A stretch of DNA of 64,000 bases from CALMEH01 sp964548225 (GCA_964548225.1 CAZJQP010000012.1:1-64000); one strand, 5' to 3'. Numbered from the stretch's first letter, positions 41,330 through 50,200 are shown. The notes: generated from the sequence alone by a model not told the origin. Translations and numbers: made by a program.

Positions 41330-43120
41330 ATGGCAATGTCTAAAACGGGCAAAACTTTTCTCATCTTGGGCGGAATTCTGTTCGCTCTTATTTTGGTTGC
41401 GGTTATCGGAATCGCACTTTTGTTAAGTGCTTCAGGGAAATCACAAGTGCCGGAAAATTCGGTTTTAGTTTTGAGCATTACGGGCGATTTGCCCGATTAC
41501 GCACCGGAAGACGCAACGGCGAAACTTTTCGGCATCGAACAAAAACAATCTTTTTCGTCGCTGATAACACAACTTCGCAAGGCGAAAGTTGATGAACGCA
41601 TCGGCGCGATTTTGCTCGACATTGATTTTCCGATGATCGGTTGGGGCAAAGCGGACGAATTGCGCGAAGCGATAAAAGATTTTCGCACGTCGGGCAAACC
41701 CGTTTATGCGTATATGGAAATCGGCACAAACCGCGAATATTACATTGCAACCTCAGCCGAGAAGATTTTTCTGCCGCCCGCCGGAGATTTGTATATTCAA
41801 GGTTTTGCCGCGCAAGCGCAATTTTATCGCGGTTCGCTCGATAAATTGGGCATCGAACCGCAATTTTTGAAAATCGGCAAATACAAAAACGCGCCCGATC
41901 AATACACCGAAAAAGAGATGACCGAAGGACAGCGCGAAGTCATCAACGCGGTTTTGGACGATTATTACACGCGCATCGTCAACACGATTTCCGAAACACG
42001 CAAAAAATCACCCGAAGATGTCAAAGCCTTAATTGACAACGCGCCTTACAACGCGATGCAGGCGAAACAGCAAGGTTTAATTGACGAAACTTTTTACAGA
42101 GAACAAGTTTATGCCGAACTCAAAAATCGTCTTGGCTACAAGGAAGAAGATAAAATCCGCACTGTTTCGACAAGCGAATATCGTGAAGTTCCGGCAGATT
42201 CTTTGGGATTAAATAATGGCGAAAGGGTTGCCGTAATTTATGCTTCGGGCGCAATTACGGGCGGAAGCTCAAACCGCAGTCCGCTTGGTGGTGAAACTGT
42301 CGGTTCGGACACGATGGTCAAATCAATCAACGAAGCGGCGGAAGACAAATCAATCAAAGCGATTGTTTTAAGAATTGACTCGCCCGGCGGTTCGGCTCTC
42401 GCGTCGGATTTGATGTGGTATGCGATTGAAAACGCCAAAGCGAAAAAGCCGGTTGTTGTTTCGATGAGCGATGTTGCGGCTTCGGGCGGTTATTATATCG
42501 CTTGTAATGCAAATAAAATTGTTGCCGAACCTTCGACTGTAACCGGCTCAATCGGCGTTTTTATGGGCAAACCGGTTTTGAAAGGTTTCTATGATTGGAT
42601 TGGCGTTTCAAACGAATATGTTTTGCGTGGCAAAAACGCCGGAATTTTCCGCGAAACCGTCAAATGGGAAGGCGACGAACTCAAGAAAATGCAAGATTCG
42701 GTGAATAATATTTACTTTACAAACTTCGTCCCGAAAGTTGCCAAAGGACGCGGCAAAACCGACGAAGAAGTAAATACAATCGGACAGGGCAGAGTTTGGA
42801 CGGGAAATCAAGCCAAAGAAAAAGGATTGATTGACGAATTCGGCGGACTCGAAAAAGCCATTGAAATTGCCAAAGGTTTGGCGAATCTTCCCGCTGACAA
42901 AGACGTGCGCCGCGTAAATTTTCCCGAACCGCGCCCGTTTTTTGAAACGCTTTTCGGCGGTGGTATTTACACCCAAACACAAGAACAAAAAGTTCAGGAA
43001 GAATTGATAAAAGCTCTACCCGAAGACGTGCGAAAAACTCTTCGCTACGCTTCAATTCTCGACCAAATGAAACGCGGCGAAGCGATGATGATGTTGCCTT
43101 ACGAACTCGAAATAAGATGA
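41330..43120 (+). CDS. sppA: Signal peptide peptidase SppA (protease IV, long form)
   Basis: The 596-residue membrane-anchored serine protease of family S49 has an N-terminal helix (residues 8-31) and two homologous Clp-like domains. The catalytic Lys lies in the first half (IGKYKNAPDQYTEKEM). The catalytic Ser lies in the second half (MSDVAASGGYYIACNAN), followed by TVTGSIGVFMGKP. The duplicated layout is the E. coli 67K type. It degrades cleaved signal peptides in the membrane. GGAG precedes the start. Its TGA stop is directly followed by a family A repeat. Confidence 0.94.
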   Translation: MAMSKTGKTFLILGGILFALILVAVIGIALLLSASGKSQVPENSVLVLSITGDLPDYAPEDATAKLFGIEQKQSFSSLITQLRKAKVDERIGAILLDIDFPMIGWGKADELREAIKDFRTSGKPVYAYMEIGTNREYYIATSAEKIFLPPAGDLYIQGFAAQAQFYRGSLDKLGIEPQFLKIGKYKNAPDQYTEKEMTEGQREVINAVLDDYYTRIVNTISETRKKSPEDVKALIDNAPYNAMQAKQQGLIDETFYREQVYAELKNRLGYKEEDKIRTVSTSEYREVPADSLGLNNGERVAVIYASGAITGGSSNRSPLGGETVGSDTMVKSINEAAEDKSIKAIVLRIDSPGGSALASDLMWYAIENAKAKKPVVVSMSDVAASGGYYIACNANKIVAEPSTVTGSIGVFMGKPVLKGFYDWIGVSNEYVLRGKNAGIFRETVKWEGDELKKMQDSVNNIYFTNFVPKVAKGRGKTDEEVNTIGQGRVWTGNQAKEKGLIDEFGGLEKAIEIAKGLANLPADKDVRRVNFPEPRPFFETLFGGGIYTQTQEQKVQEELIKALPEDVRKTLRYASILDQMKRGEAMMMLPYELEIR

Positions 43121-43254
43121 TTGGAGCGCAATCGGCTCGATCGCAGCATCGCGTTTTCAGCGATGTAAAGGTGTTTGCATAGATTCAACTCGAATTTATG
43201 CAAACGCCTTTTTTCGCGCTTTGCGCTCAGGCAATCGAGCCGATTGCGCTCCAA
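43121..43254. repeat. ~140-bp inverted-repeat element, family A copy 2
   Basis: TTGGAGCGCAATCGGCTCGAT begins at 43121 and its perfect complement ends at 43254. The internal core (TCAACTCGAATTTATGCAAA, CGCCTTTTTTCGCG) resembles copies 1 and 4. It begins at the base after the sppA TGA stop. It marks the left side of the accessory stretch 43-50.5 kb. Confidence 0.85.
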
Positions 43255-43289
43255 CTATAAGTTTTTTTTCAAAAATAATGTTTCACACT

Positions 43290-43359
43290 TGCAACATAAA
43301 ACAACTTGTGCTACATTTGTTGCATCAATGAAACGAAATGCCTTTAACGGTAGGCATTT
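43290..43359 (+). promoter_or_regulatory. Paired inverted repeats upstream of the phage-like ATPase gene
   Basis: TGCAACA (43290-43296) and TGTTGCA (43318-43324) form one inverted repeat. AAATGCC (43336-43342) and GGCATTT (43353-43359) form a second, hairpin-like one, 44 nt before the ATG at 43403. The AT-rich interval between them could hold the promoter. The layout resembles a repressor-controlled promoter, but no repressor gene is adjacent. Confidence 0.45.
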
Positions 43360-43402
43360 AAGGAACAAAAACTAAACAAAAACATCAGGAGAAAGCAAAA
43401 AA

Positions 43403-44428
43403 ATGAAAAATTCAAAATTAAAAGTAAATCCATTAAGCAGAATTCCGCGGCAACAACGGTTGGTGATGGCAATTCGCGGTGGCGCGGGCGTTGGCAAAAG
43501 TCATTTTATTCGTTCGATGAGCGAAGCCGGAATTGGCAAACTTTGCATTTTTGACACGGAACGCAAGGCGCGACTTTTGCGCGGAGTCGGAGCAACGTTT
43601 GATGCGCTTGAAGTTGAAAATTCGGACGAATTGCCGGAATTTATAGAATGGGCGATTAACGGGGAAGGCGTTGAGCAAAATTATGGATGTTTCGCCTTGG
43701 ACAGTTGGGCGGCATATTTCGGCGCGAAACATTCGGAAATGCTCGAAGCAGTGCGCGAAAAAACGGGGGACCATTTGGCACAACCGAGCGCGGAAGAATT
43801 GGCGGCTGACCAGATGATTTTGCAATCGGTTTTGCGGAAACTCTGCATCGAATCGGGCAAATGCGTCGTTATTGCCGACCAGATTCCGGCGAAAGGCAAA
43901 GAATCTAAGGAAGACAACGAAATTGGGCGCGTTCTGCCGATGACGGCGAGCGGTTTGGAATATTTCGTTGACGTGATGATTGAAATTTCTCTGCAAGAGC
44001 GCGACGGCGAAATTACGCGGGTTTTCCAAGTCGTCAAATCAAACAGTCCGGCGTTTGAAGTCGGATTTGAAATGACGGGAAACATTGGTTTTGCAGATTT
44101 TCTCGACTATATGCGCGGCGAACAAGCTCTTGAATTGGCTTTTGAAAAGCCTGTGAAATCGGATGTTCCCGAATTTATCGAAGAAAAACCTGCGCTTTCG
44201 ATTGTCAAAAACGAGATGACGCTCGAAGATTTGATTGCTAAAGCGGAAGCCAACGGATTTAAGCAAGCAGACATCGTTACGGGCGCGAAAATCTATCATA
44301 ATCAGCCGAACATTTATCGTCTGACAGGCGAACAAATCGCTGATTTGGACAAACGAATCACGGCACGAATTGAAAAAACAAAAGCGGCGGAGGCAGAAAT
44401 CAAACCCGCCAAGAAAAAAGCGGCGTGA
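43403..44428 (+). CDS. Phage-type RecA-fold ATPase (AAA_24/Sak4-like)
   Basis: The 341-residue protein carries a Walker A motif in IRGGAGVGKSHFIRSM and a Walker B-like CFALDSWAAYF. The overall pattern fits AAA_24/Sak4-type single-strand annealing or RecA-like proteins of phages. The C-terminal region (MTLEDLIAKAEANGFKQADI ... YRLTGEQIADLDKRI) resembles a short helical module at the ends of phage recombination proteins. No other phage gene is adjacent, so this is an orphan or domesticated gene. It has a good GGAG and its own palindromic upstream region. Confidence 0.7.
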   Translation: MKNSKLKVNPLSRIPRQQRLVMAIRGGAGVGKSHFIRSMSEAGIGKLCIFDTERKARLLRGVGATFDALEVENSDELPEFIEWAINGEGVEQNYGCFALDSWAAYFGAKHSEMLEAVREKTGDHLAQPSAEELAADQMILQSVLRKLCIESGKCVVIADQIPAKGKESKEDNEIGRVLPMTASGLEYFVDVMIEISLQERDGEITRVFQVVKSNSPAFEVGFEMTGNIGFADFLDYMRGEQALELAFEKPVKSDVPEFIEEKPALSIVKNEMTLEDLIAKAEANGFKQADIVTGAKIYHNQPNIYRLTGEQIADLDKRITARIEKTKAAEAEIKPAKKKAA

Positions 44429-44434
44429 ATTTTA

Positions 44435-44498
44435 AGTTTCTAGTTTCGGGTTTCGGGTTAAAGGCAACCAAACCAGAAACTAGAAACCCGAAACCGAA
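44435..44498. repeat. Intergenic hairpin of GTTTC sub-repeats
   Basis: Left arm AGTTTCTAGTTTCGGG plus TTTCGGGTT and right arm AACCAGAAACTAGAAACCCG plus AAACCGAA are complementary, with a shift allowed by the internal GTTTC repeats. It follows the stop of the Sak4-like gene. It resembles the hairpin at 29423 in wording but is not a copy. Confidence 0.65.
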
Positions 44499-44570
44499 TT
44501 TTGGGGCAAACAAACGAGGGCAAGGGAAGTTTCGGGAAAGATTTCTTTTGTCCTTTTTGTGTTTAAAGTT

Positions 44571-44939
44571 ATGAAAATTAAACATTTATTTCCAATTCTG
44601 GCGACGAAAGATTTGGAAGCGACGATTGAGTTTTACGAAAAATATTTGGGTTTTGAATGTCTCGGAAAATATCCGGCGGAAAATCCTTGTTGGGCGAGTC
44701 TTTGCAAAGGCGATGTTGAAATTGCTTTCAGTGTGCCGGAAGACGAGCGCAGTTTTGAGAAAACCGAAGCGTATTGCACGATTTATTTGGTAGTTGAAAA
44801 TGTTGATGAAATCTATAAAACCTTGCGCGAAAAGGTCGAAATTACTTATCCGGTAAAAGATTTTGATTACGGAATGCGCGAATTCGGCATCCGCGATTGC
44901 AACGGTTATATTTTGCATTTGGGCGAAAATATTGAATAG
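44571..44939 (+). CDS. Glyoxalase/bleomycin-resistance (VOC) superfamily protein
   Basis: The 122-residue protein has the paired beta-alpha-beta-beta-beta units of the VOC fold (KHLFPILATKDLEATIEFYE ... FDYGMREFGIRDCNGYILHL). A C-terminal metal-type Glu lies in HLGENIE. Members are lyases, dioxygenases or binding proteins, and the role here is unknown. The ATG at 44571 is preferred over the GTG at 44559. It lies 11 nt before two small membrane genes, probably in one operon. Confidence 0.82.
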   Translation: MKIKHLFPILATKDLEATIEFYEKYLGFECLGKYPAENPCWASLCKGDVEIAFSVPEDERSFEKTEAYCTIYLVVENVDEIYKTLREKVEITYPVKDFDYGMREFGIRDCNGYILHLGENIE

Positions 44940-44950
44940 GAGAAAAATTT

Positions 44951-45355
44951 ATGTTGAGAATTATTTTGGGCGCGATAGTCGGATTTATCGTTTGGACGAT
45001 TTTGCTTTTTACAACTGACAAGATTTTGGAACTCGCTTCGCCGGATTGGTATGGCAGAATTAGTGCCGAACTTTTGGCGGCGATAGAAAATAAAACTCCA
45101 TATACGATGGACACGGCAATTATGATTTTGACCGGCACGAGAAGCGCGATTTTAACGATTATTTCGGGTTTTGTCGCGGCTTTGATTTCTAAAGAAAACT
45201 TCAAATCGCCATTTTTGTTAGGGATTTTATTGCTGGCATTCGGGCTTTTCGTGCATTCGATTTTTTGGAATTACGTTCCGCTTTGGTATGATCTTTTGAT
45301 TTTGCTTCCGCTGATTCCTTTGGCGATTTTAGGCGGAAAACTCAGAAAAAATTAA
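44951..45355 (+). CDS. Hypothetical four-helix membrane protein
   Basis: The 134-residue protein has helices at about 4-22, 57-78, 85-100 and 107-124 and no recognised motif. A GGAG precedes the ATG. It lies 10 nt before the next small membrane gene, with which it is probably co-transcribed and perhaps functionally paired. Confidence 0.65.
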   Translation: MLRIILGAIVGFIVWTILLFTTDKILELASPDWYGRISAELLAAIENKTPYTMDTAIMILTGTRSAILTIISGFVAALISKENFKSPFLLGILLLAFGLFVHSIFWNYVPLWYDLLILLPLIPLAILGGKLRKN

Positions 45356-45365
45356 GGGAAATTTT

Positions 45366-45785
45366 ATGAACATCAAGCGTTTGGTGTGGATAATCGGCGC
45401 GGCGATATTTATTTTGGTCGTCAATGTCGGTTTGAGCGTTTTGTATATGGTTATTTACGGCTACGTTATCAATCCGGGACACGATGAACAATTTTATCAA
45501 GACCACGTTCAAATTGCCGCGCCGTATTGCAGTATTGTTTTCGGCATTCCGCTGTTTTATTTTGTCTGCCGTTGGATCGGCGGCAAGTGGGAAAGAAGTT
45601 TCACCGTCAAAGCGGCAATTTCCGTTTGGATTGCTTATGCGTTGATTGATATAACCGTTTTATTTGCAAGCGGTTTAACGCTTTGGATTTCGGGTTTGAT
45701 GACAATTTCCTTGATTACAAAATTGATTTCGGCTTACCTCGGCGGAATATCTGCAAGTAAGCGGTTTAACTATAATTCATTTTAG
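45366..45785 (+). CDS. Hypothetical four-helix membrane protein
   Basis: The 139-residue protein has hydrophobic helices at about 7-30, 47-65, 80-100 and 105-125. The family is not recognised. It is the third gene of the VOC-membrane-membrane cluster and convergent with pepD, with a 39-nt gap that has no clear terminator. Confidence 0.62.
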   Translation: MNIKRLVWIIGAAIFILVVNVGLSVLYMVIYGYVINPGHDEQFYQDHVQIAAPYCSIVFGIPLFYFVCRWIGGKWERSFTVKAAISVWIAYALIDITVLFASGLTLWISGLMTISLITKLISAYLGGISASKRFNYNSF

Positions 45786-45824
45786 ACACAAATCGTTTTC
45801 AGCAACAAAATTTCGACCGGTCAT

Positions 45825-47390
45825 TCATTTACACAAATTTACCAGTAAAGTCCGTAAAAATTTATCAAAAGGTTCAACCGTTTCCAAAACTAAATGCTCG
45901 TCGGGCGAATGGGCGCAATTTATTTGCGGACCAAAAGAAATTGCTTGCATTTCTTCGGTCTTGATTACGCCGCATTCGAGTCCGGCGTGGACGGCAACCG
46001 TTTCAACTTCCTTTGAAAACAAATCTCGATAGGTAGCTTTCGCAGTTTTTAGCAGATGACTTTGCGTATCAGGCGACCAGCCCGGATACGGAACGCCCAA
46101 CACAATATCAAATCCTAATGTTTTTAGCGGCGGTAGCAATTTTGCTTCAACCTTTTCAAAACCGTTTTTTTCCGAAGTCCGCATATTATCCAAAAACGAA
46201 ATTGTGTTTGCTTCGGTTCTGACCACGCCGAGATTTGAACTTGTGGCGACAATAAAGGGTTCTTCTTCGTATTTACTCAAAACGCCGTTTTGAATTTCCG
46301 AAAACGCGGCGACAAAATCCTTTGAAAACTCCGAACTAAAAACTTTTTCGTTTGAATCTGTTTTTGTAATTTCAATGATGCTTTTGGAATTAAATTCCGA
46401 ATCAACGTCGGCTTTTACTTGATTTTCAAGAGCAATTTTGACGTTTTCGATTGTTTCATCCACTTTTGCCGCTTCGACAAAAAGATTTGCGGATGCCCAA
46501 GCCGGTATTGCATTTCTTTTATCGCCGCCGTCAAAAGTTGAAAGATAGAACTCCTGTTCGGAAAGAGCGTTTTTTAGAGCTTTTGCAAGAATGATAATGG
46601 CATTTCCGCGTTTTTCGTGGATTTCAAGACCGCTGTGTCCGCCGGCTAGTTCTTTGATTACCGCTTGAATCGGCACAAAACCCGCAGGAGCGTTAATTTT
46701 ATCCCGAATAATTTTTCCTTCAGCCATTTTTCCGCCGGCACAGCTAATTGTAATTGTTCCGTGGTCTTCGCTGTCCAAATTTACCAAGTATTTCGCATTT
46801 TTGAGCAGAGATTTATCAAGCTGCATTGCTCCGGTCAATCCGGTTTCTTCGTCCATCGTAAAAAGCAAAACCAGCGGAGGGCAATTTTCCGGTTGATTGA
46901 GCGCAACATTAATAGAAGTAGCGACACCGATTCCGTTATCTGCTCCCAAAGTGGTCTGGTCGGCTTTGAGAATGTCGGTCGCAGAGCCTTCAAATTCGCC
47001 TTTCTCGATTTTCAAAGTCAATGGGGTGTTTAAAAAATCAAAGCTGACAGGAACAGTTACCATATCCAAATGTCCTTGCAGACAGACAGTTTCCGCATTT
47101 ACGCCGGTGCCTTTGCCCGGAACGGAAACAGCCAGATTTCCGACGGCATCTTTCTTGTATGTCCAACCTTTTTCTTCGGCGATTTCGATGATGAACCGGC
47201 TTACCTCGCCTTCCATTGTAGATGGACGCGGAATTCCGGCTAACGCACAAAAATTAGTCAAAATACCGGCAATATCGGGATGTTTTTCATCAATAAATTT
47301 CAGAACTGATTCAGTTCCTTTCGCTTTGTTCAACCTTTTTAGGGCGGCAGTCGAAATCGTATTAGCTTTAGTTTGATAAGTAATTGACAT
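45825..47390 (-). CDS. pepD: Aminoacyl-histidine dipeptidase (PepD, M20C)
   Basis: The 521-residue protein is a cytosolic M20C metallodipeptidase. It has LQGHLDMV (first metal His-x-Asp), LGADNGIGVA (bridging Asp), TMDEETGLTGA (catalytic Glu pair), GGHSGLEIHEKRGN, and a final HAGLECGVI and NCAHSPDEHL. This set and the length are typical of PepD/beta-Ala-His dipeptidase, which cleaves Xaa-His and other dipeptides. It is monocistronic. Confidence 0.93.
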   Translation of the reverse strand: MSITYQTKANTISTAALKRLNKAKGTESVLKFIDEKHPDIAGILTNFCALAGIPRPSTMEGEVSRFIIEIAEEKGWTYKKDAVGNLAVSVPGKGTGVNAETVCLQGHLDMVTVPVSFDFLNTPLTLKIEKGEFEGSATDILKADQTTLGADNGIGVATSINVALNQPENCPPLVLLFTMDEETGLTGAMQLDKSLLKNAKYLVNLDSEDHGTITISCAGGKMAEGKIIRDKINAPAGFVPIQAVIKELAGGHSGLEIHEKRGNAIIILAKALKNALSEQEFYLSTFDGGDKRNAIPAWASANLFVEAAKVDETIENVKIALENQVKADVDSEFNSKSIIEITKTDSNEKVFSSEFSKDFVAAFSEIQNGVLSKYEEEPFIVATSSNLGVVRTEANTISFLDNMRTSEKNGFEKVEAKLLPPLKTLGFDIVLGVPYPGWSPDTQSHLLKTAKATYRDLFSKEVETVAVHAGLECGVIKTEEMQAISFGPQINCAHSPDEHLVLETVEPFDKFLRTLLVNLCK

Positions 47391-47548
47391 AATTCACCAA
47401 AAAACCTCTTTCTTTTACTGTATTATTTTTATGAATCCCAATCAAAAATATCAGCAGGATTTTCATCTGAACCGAAGGAGCAAGCAAGACTATAAAAACA
47501 GAATGATTGAAATTTTCCCCAAGACTTAAATTCTTACCTTACGCAGTT

Positions 47549-48094
47549 TTAGTTTTTGTCGCGTAAGTCGTGAATTATGGTTTTCAGCAAATAAACCGGA
47601 AGCGGAAGCCATTGCGGGAATTTTTTGTAAGTTTGCTCGTTTAGGCGTTCGATTTTTGTTTCGGCTTCGGTTTGAAGTGCGTCGGGCGGCAAATCTTCTT
47701 TTCTTTCATAACAAGCGTGAGCGATACACGGAATCGGTTTGACGGCGTGAATCAGACACCCGACATTTTTTTCAAAAAGCGGACAGGCAAAAGTTTTCGC
47801 AAATGTGTCGCTTTCGGAAGTTAGATTGTATTTTTCGACGGTTTCGGCGATTCGTTTATAAATTTTCCCCCACGTTTCGGGTGAAAATTTTGCAAGTTTT
47901 TCGTGAATCAAAACAGCTTCCAATTGAGTTATGTGAACATTGACAAAATGCGCGTCGAGACAACACGCGCCTTTTGTTTCGCAAGTTTCGCAATCTTTGG
48001 CGCGGTGTTCGTAATTTTGCTTAATCGTTTGCCGAAACTCGTCCTTTAATTCTCGCAATTTCAGCAAGGCTTGTTTTTCCGAAAGCGGTTTCAT
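47549..48094 (-). CDS. YkgJ-family cysteine-cluster protein
   Basis: The 181-residue soluble protein has the spaced cysteines of the YkgJ/CxxCx(n)CC family: CETCETKGACCLDAHFV near 35-50, then CPLFEKNVGCLIHAVKPIPC near 125-145 and a final HACYERK. The cluster is thought to bind a metal or an Fe-S centre. Function is unknown. It is followed on the upstream side by the long hairpin at 48104. Confidence 0.85.
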   Translation of the reverse strand: MKPLSEKQALLKLRELKDEFRQTIKQNYEHRAKDCETCETKGACCLDAHFVNVHITQLEAVLIHEKLAKFSPETWGKIYKRIAETVEKYNLTSESDTFAKTFACPLFEKNVGCLIHAVKPIPCIAHACYERKEDLPPDALQTEAETKIERLNEQTYKKFPQWLPLPVYLLKTIIHDLRDKN

Positions 48095-48103
48095 TTGCTA
48101 CAA

Positions 48104-48184
48104 TTTAGGTAGATTCAAGATTTAAGATTTAAGATTCAAGATTGAAGAACCTTGAATCTTAAATCTTAAATCTTGAATCCTAAA
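48104..48184. repeat. ~34-bp hairpin of AGATTTA/AGATTCA sub-repeats between divergent genes
   Basis: Left arm 48104-48140 (TTTAGGTAGATTCAAG then two ATTTAAG units and ATTCAAG) is complementary to 48151-48184 except for a 2-nt insertion. The same AGATTCAAG wording recurs in frame inside the Nudix/MBL gene at 54840. It lies between the divergent YkgJ and bcp genes, so it is not a terminator. Confidence 0.8.
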
Positions 48185-48195
48185 TTTACAAAATT

Positions 48196-48660
48196 ATGTT
48201 GAAAGAAGGCGACAATGCGCCGGAATTTACGGCGAAAAATCAGAATGGCGACGACGTAAAACTCTCGGATTTCAAGGGGAAACGGGTTGTTTTGTATTTT
48301 TATCCGAAGGACGACACGCCCGGATGCACGAAAGAAGCGTGCAGTATGCGCGATTCTTTTGATGTTTTTGAAGAAAAAGGGATCAAAATTTTCGGCGTGT
48401 CGAACGACGACGAGAAAAAGCATCAAAAATTCATTTCAAAACACAGTTTGCCGTTTGATTTGCTTGCCGACACGGATAAAACTTTGGTCAATCTTTACGG
48501 CGTTTACGGCGAAAAGAGTATGTATGGCAAAAAGTATATGGGAATTTTCCGCAAGACGTTTTTGATTGACGAAAACGGCAAGATTGCGAAGATTTTCGAT
48601 AAAGTAAAGGTCGCCGAACACGCTGACGAAGTGTTGGAAGCGTTTGGAGAAAGTGCATAG
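48196..48660 (+). CDS. bcp: Thioredoxin-dependent thiol peroxidase (BCP/PrxQ)
   Basis: The 154-residue peroxiredoxin has the BCP signature YPKDDTPGCTKEACSMRD, with the peroxidatic Cys and a resolving Cys five residues later. It reduces hydroperoxides with thioredoxin. The last codons (Glu-Ser-Ala-stop) lie inside the left arm of the hairpin at 48652, so a repeat has formed the gene's end. Confidence 0.95.
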   Translation: MLKEGDNAPEFTAKNQNGDDVKLSDFKGKRVVLYFYPKDDTPGCTKEACSMRDSFDVFEEKGIKIFGVSNDDEKKHQKFISKHSLPFDLLADTDKTLVNLYGVYGEKSMYGKKYMGIFRKTFLIDENGKIAKIFDKVKVAEHADEVLEAFGESA

Positions 48661-48725
48661 TGCAAAGTGCAAAGTGCATAGTTTGAATTGAATAACTATG
48701 CACTTTGCACTTTGCACTATGCACT
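48652..48725. repeat. 32-bp perfect hairpin of GTGCA(A/T)A sub-repeats
   Basis: AGTGCATAGTGCAAAG plus TGCAAAGTGCATAGTT (48652-48683) pairs perfectly with 48694-48725 across a 10-nt loop. It starts within the bcp coding end and stops 6 nt before the ATG of the Mrr-ParA gene. A transcript from bcp into the next gene would have to cross it. Confidence 0.85.
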
Positions 48726-48731
48726 AAATTT

Positions 48732-49919
48732 ATGTCGAAAGAAAGAATGCCTTGGGCGGAGTTGCTGGACGTTCTCACCGATTCTGAGCGCAAGCGGAAC
48801 ATTGTTATCGAACGAGCCACCGAGACGGAGCGGATGGCTTTATTTTTGTTGCGGCGGATGGGTTGGTCGGCGCAGGTTTCGGCGCGTGAAATTAAGGAAT
48901 ATGACATCGAGGTTTCAAAACCGGGCGCGAAAATGGCGGTGCAGGTTCGTAACCAACGCGCAAAGGTTCATCTTGGGCAAGCAGAGAAATTTTTAGACTA
49001 TCTCGCGCACGAAAACCCCAAAAATTTTACCGAAGGTTTATTCATTTCGACGAGCGGTTTTACGCCTTCCGTCTATGCCTATCTGCGCGAGGAAAAAATC
49101 ACGAATCTGAAATTGGCGATTTTGCGCGAGCATCAGTTGATTTTTGATTGCGAGAAGATTGACACGACGGAAGAGCGCGAAAAAACTACTTACATCGGGG
49201 TTTTCACTTGCAAAGGCGGCGTGGGCAAAACGACAATTTCGGCGCATCTCGCCGGAGCATTTGCGCTCAACGGTTACGATGTCGGTTTGATTGACCTTGA
49301 CCATCAGCAAAACCTCCGCAAAATTTTGGGCGAAGGCGTTTATTTGCAGAAAACTAAGGGAAATCTCGGCTCAGTCATCTCGGTTTTGACGAAAGATGAA
49401 TGGCGCGAAGGCGACTATAAGGACACGAAGATTGTAGTTTGTGATTGCAATCCCGAATTTGAGGCGAATCCGCGTGAATATATCCAAAAGTTCGATTACT
49501 GCATCATTCCGACGACGCTCAATCCGCTCGGAATCAATAAAAACGCCGATGTTATCAAGCGAACTCTGCAAGCGATTCGCCGCGAAAATCAAAAGGCGGA
49601 ATTGTTCGTGCTGATAAATTCTTTGCAAACCGATGAGCCGAACCGCAACAACCTTCTGAATCAAAATCTGCAAACACAATTCAAACAGATGCGCGAAACG
49701 GACGCGAAACTGCATTACATAAACCCTGCCGATTGCGCGATTCGCTTCTCGAAACAGCTTCTTTATTGGGGTTTTCACCTTTTCGACGGCGCGAAACCGC
49801 AATTAGCCTTTAAAACCGTCGGGCGATATTCGTATCCGCGAATGGATTTCTTAAAATTGGTTGACTATCTCGAAATGCAGACCGATTTGCCCAAAGCGCA
49901 AACCGCTTTTGCCGCCTAA
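48732..49919 (+). CDS. Fusion of an Mrr-like nuclease domain and a ParA/MinD-type ATPase
   Basis: The 395-residue protein starts at ATG 48732. Residues about 25-130 match the Mrr-cat/PD-(D/E)xK pattern: TETERMALFLLRRMGWSAQV, EYDIEV with the Asp, AVQVRNQ in place of QxK, and GLFISTSGFTPSVYAYLRE. From about 148 a ParA-type ATPase follows with the deviant Walker A CKGGVGKTTISAHLAG, LIDLDHQQNLRKIL and Walker B IVVCDCNP. The catalytic Lys of the nuclease motif is Arg, so cleavage activity is uncertain. There is no ParB gene nearby, but a 21-bp repeat array starts just after the stop. It may be a partition-like, DNA-monitoring or defence protein; its function is not known. Confidence 0.75.
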   Translation: MSKERMPWAELLDVLTDSERKRNIVIERATETERMALFLLRRMGWSAQVSAREIKEYDIEVSKPGAKMAVQVRNQRAKVHLGQAEKFLDYLAHENPKNFTEGLFISTSGFTPSVYAYLREEKITNLKLAILREHQLIFDCEKIDTTEEREKTTYIGVFTCKGGVGKTTISAHLAGAFALNGYDVGLIDLDHQQNLRKILGEGVYLQKTKGNLGSVISVLTKDEWREGDYKDTKIVVCDCNPEFEANPREYIQKFDYCIIPTTLNPLGINKNADVIKRTLQAIRRENQKAELFVLINSLQTDEPNRNNLLNQNLQTQFKQMRETDAKLHYINPADCAIRFSKQLLYWGFHLFDGAKPQLAFKTVGRYSYPRMDFLKLVDYLEMQTDLPKAQTAFAA

Positions 49920-49948
49920 ACGCGGCAATTGTCCCGAAAACAAAGGAG

Positions 49949-50200
49949 TTTGCCCGTCTGACATTCAACAAAATCCGTCTGACAATCCTAATTGCACGGC
50001 TGATTCTGCCGATTGCACGGCTGATTTTGTTGATTGCACGGCTGATTTTGTTGATTGCACGGCTGATTTTGTTGATTGCACACCCGACTCTCTCGATTGC
50101 ACAACCGATTTTGTTGATTGCACAGCCGACTTTGTTGATTGCACAACCGACTCTGCCCATTGCACAACCGATTCTCCTGATTGCACATTTGACTTTTGGC
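49949..50200. repeat. 21-bp direct-repeat array downstream of the Mrr-ParA gene
   Basis: ATTGCAC starts at 49991, 50012, 50033, 50054, 50075, 50096, 50117, 50138, 50159 and 50180, an exact 21-bp period with unit ATTGCACGGCTGATTTTGTT (+G). Two degenerate units (CCGTCTGACA at 49954 and 49975) extend it towards the ParA stop. Because 21 is a multiple of three and no unit holds a stop codon in several frames, long ORFs appear on both strands. The plus frame gives DCTADFV heptads, but none has a convincing start site. Iteron-like binding sites or a heptapeptide-encoding remnant are the two readings. The 178 nt from 50201 to 50378 show nothing further. Confidence 0.85.

Noticed and set aside
47432..47530. 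32-codon plus-strand frame starting MNPNQKYQQDFHLNRRSKQD
   Set aside because: Too short, with no Shine-Dalgarno sequence; it sits in the upstream region of pepD and cannot be supported from sequence alone.
49949..50200. CRISPR array
   Set aside because: The 21-bp units are contiguous with no unique spacers and no cas genes are present; it is a tandem direct-repeat array.
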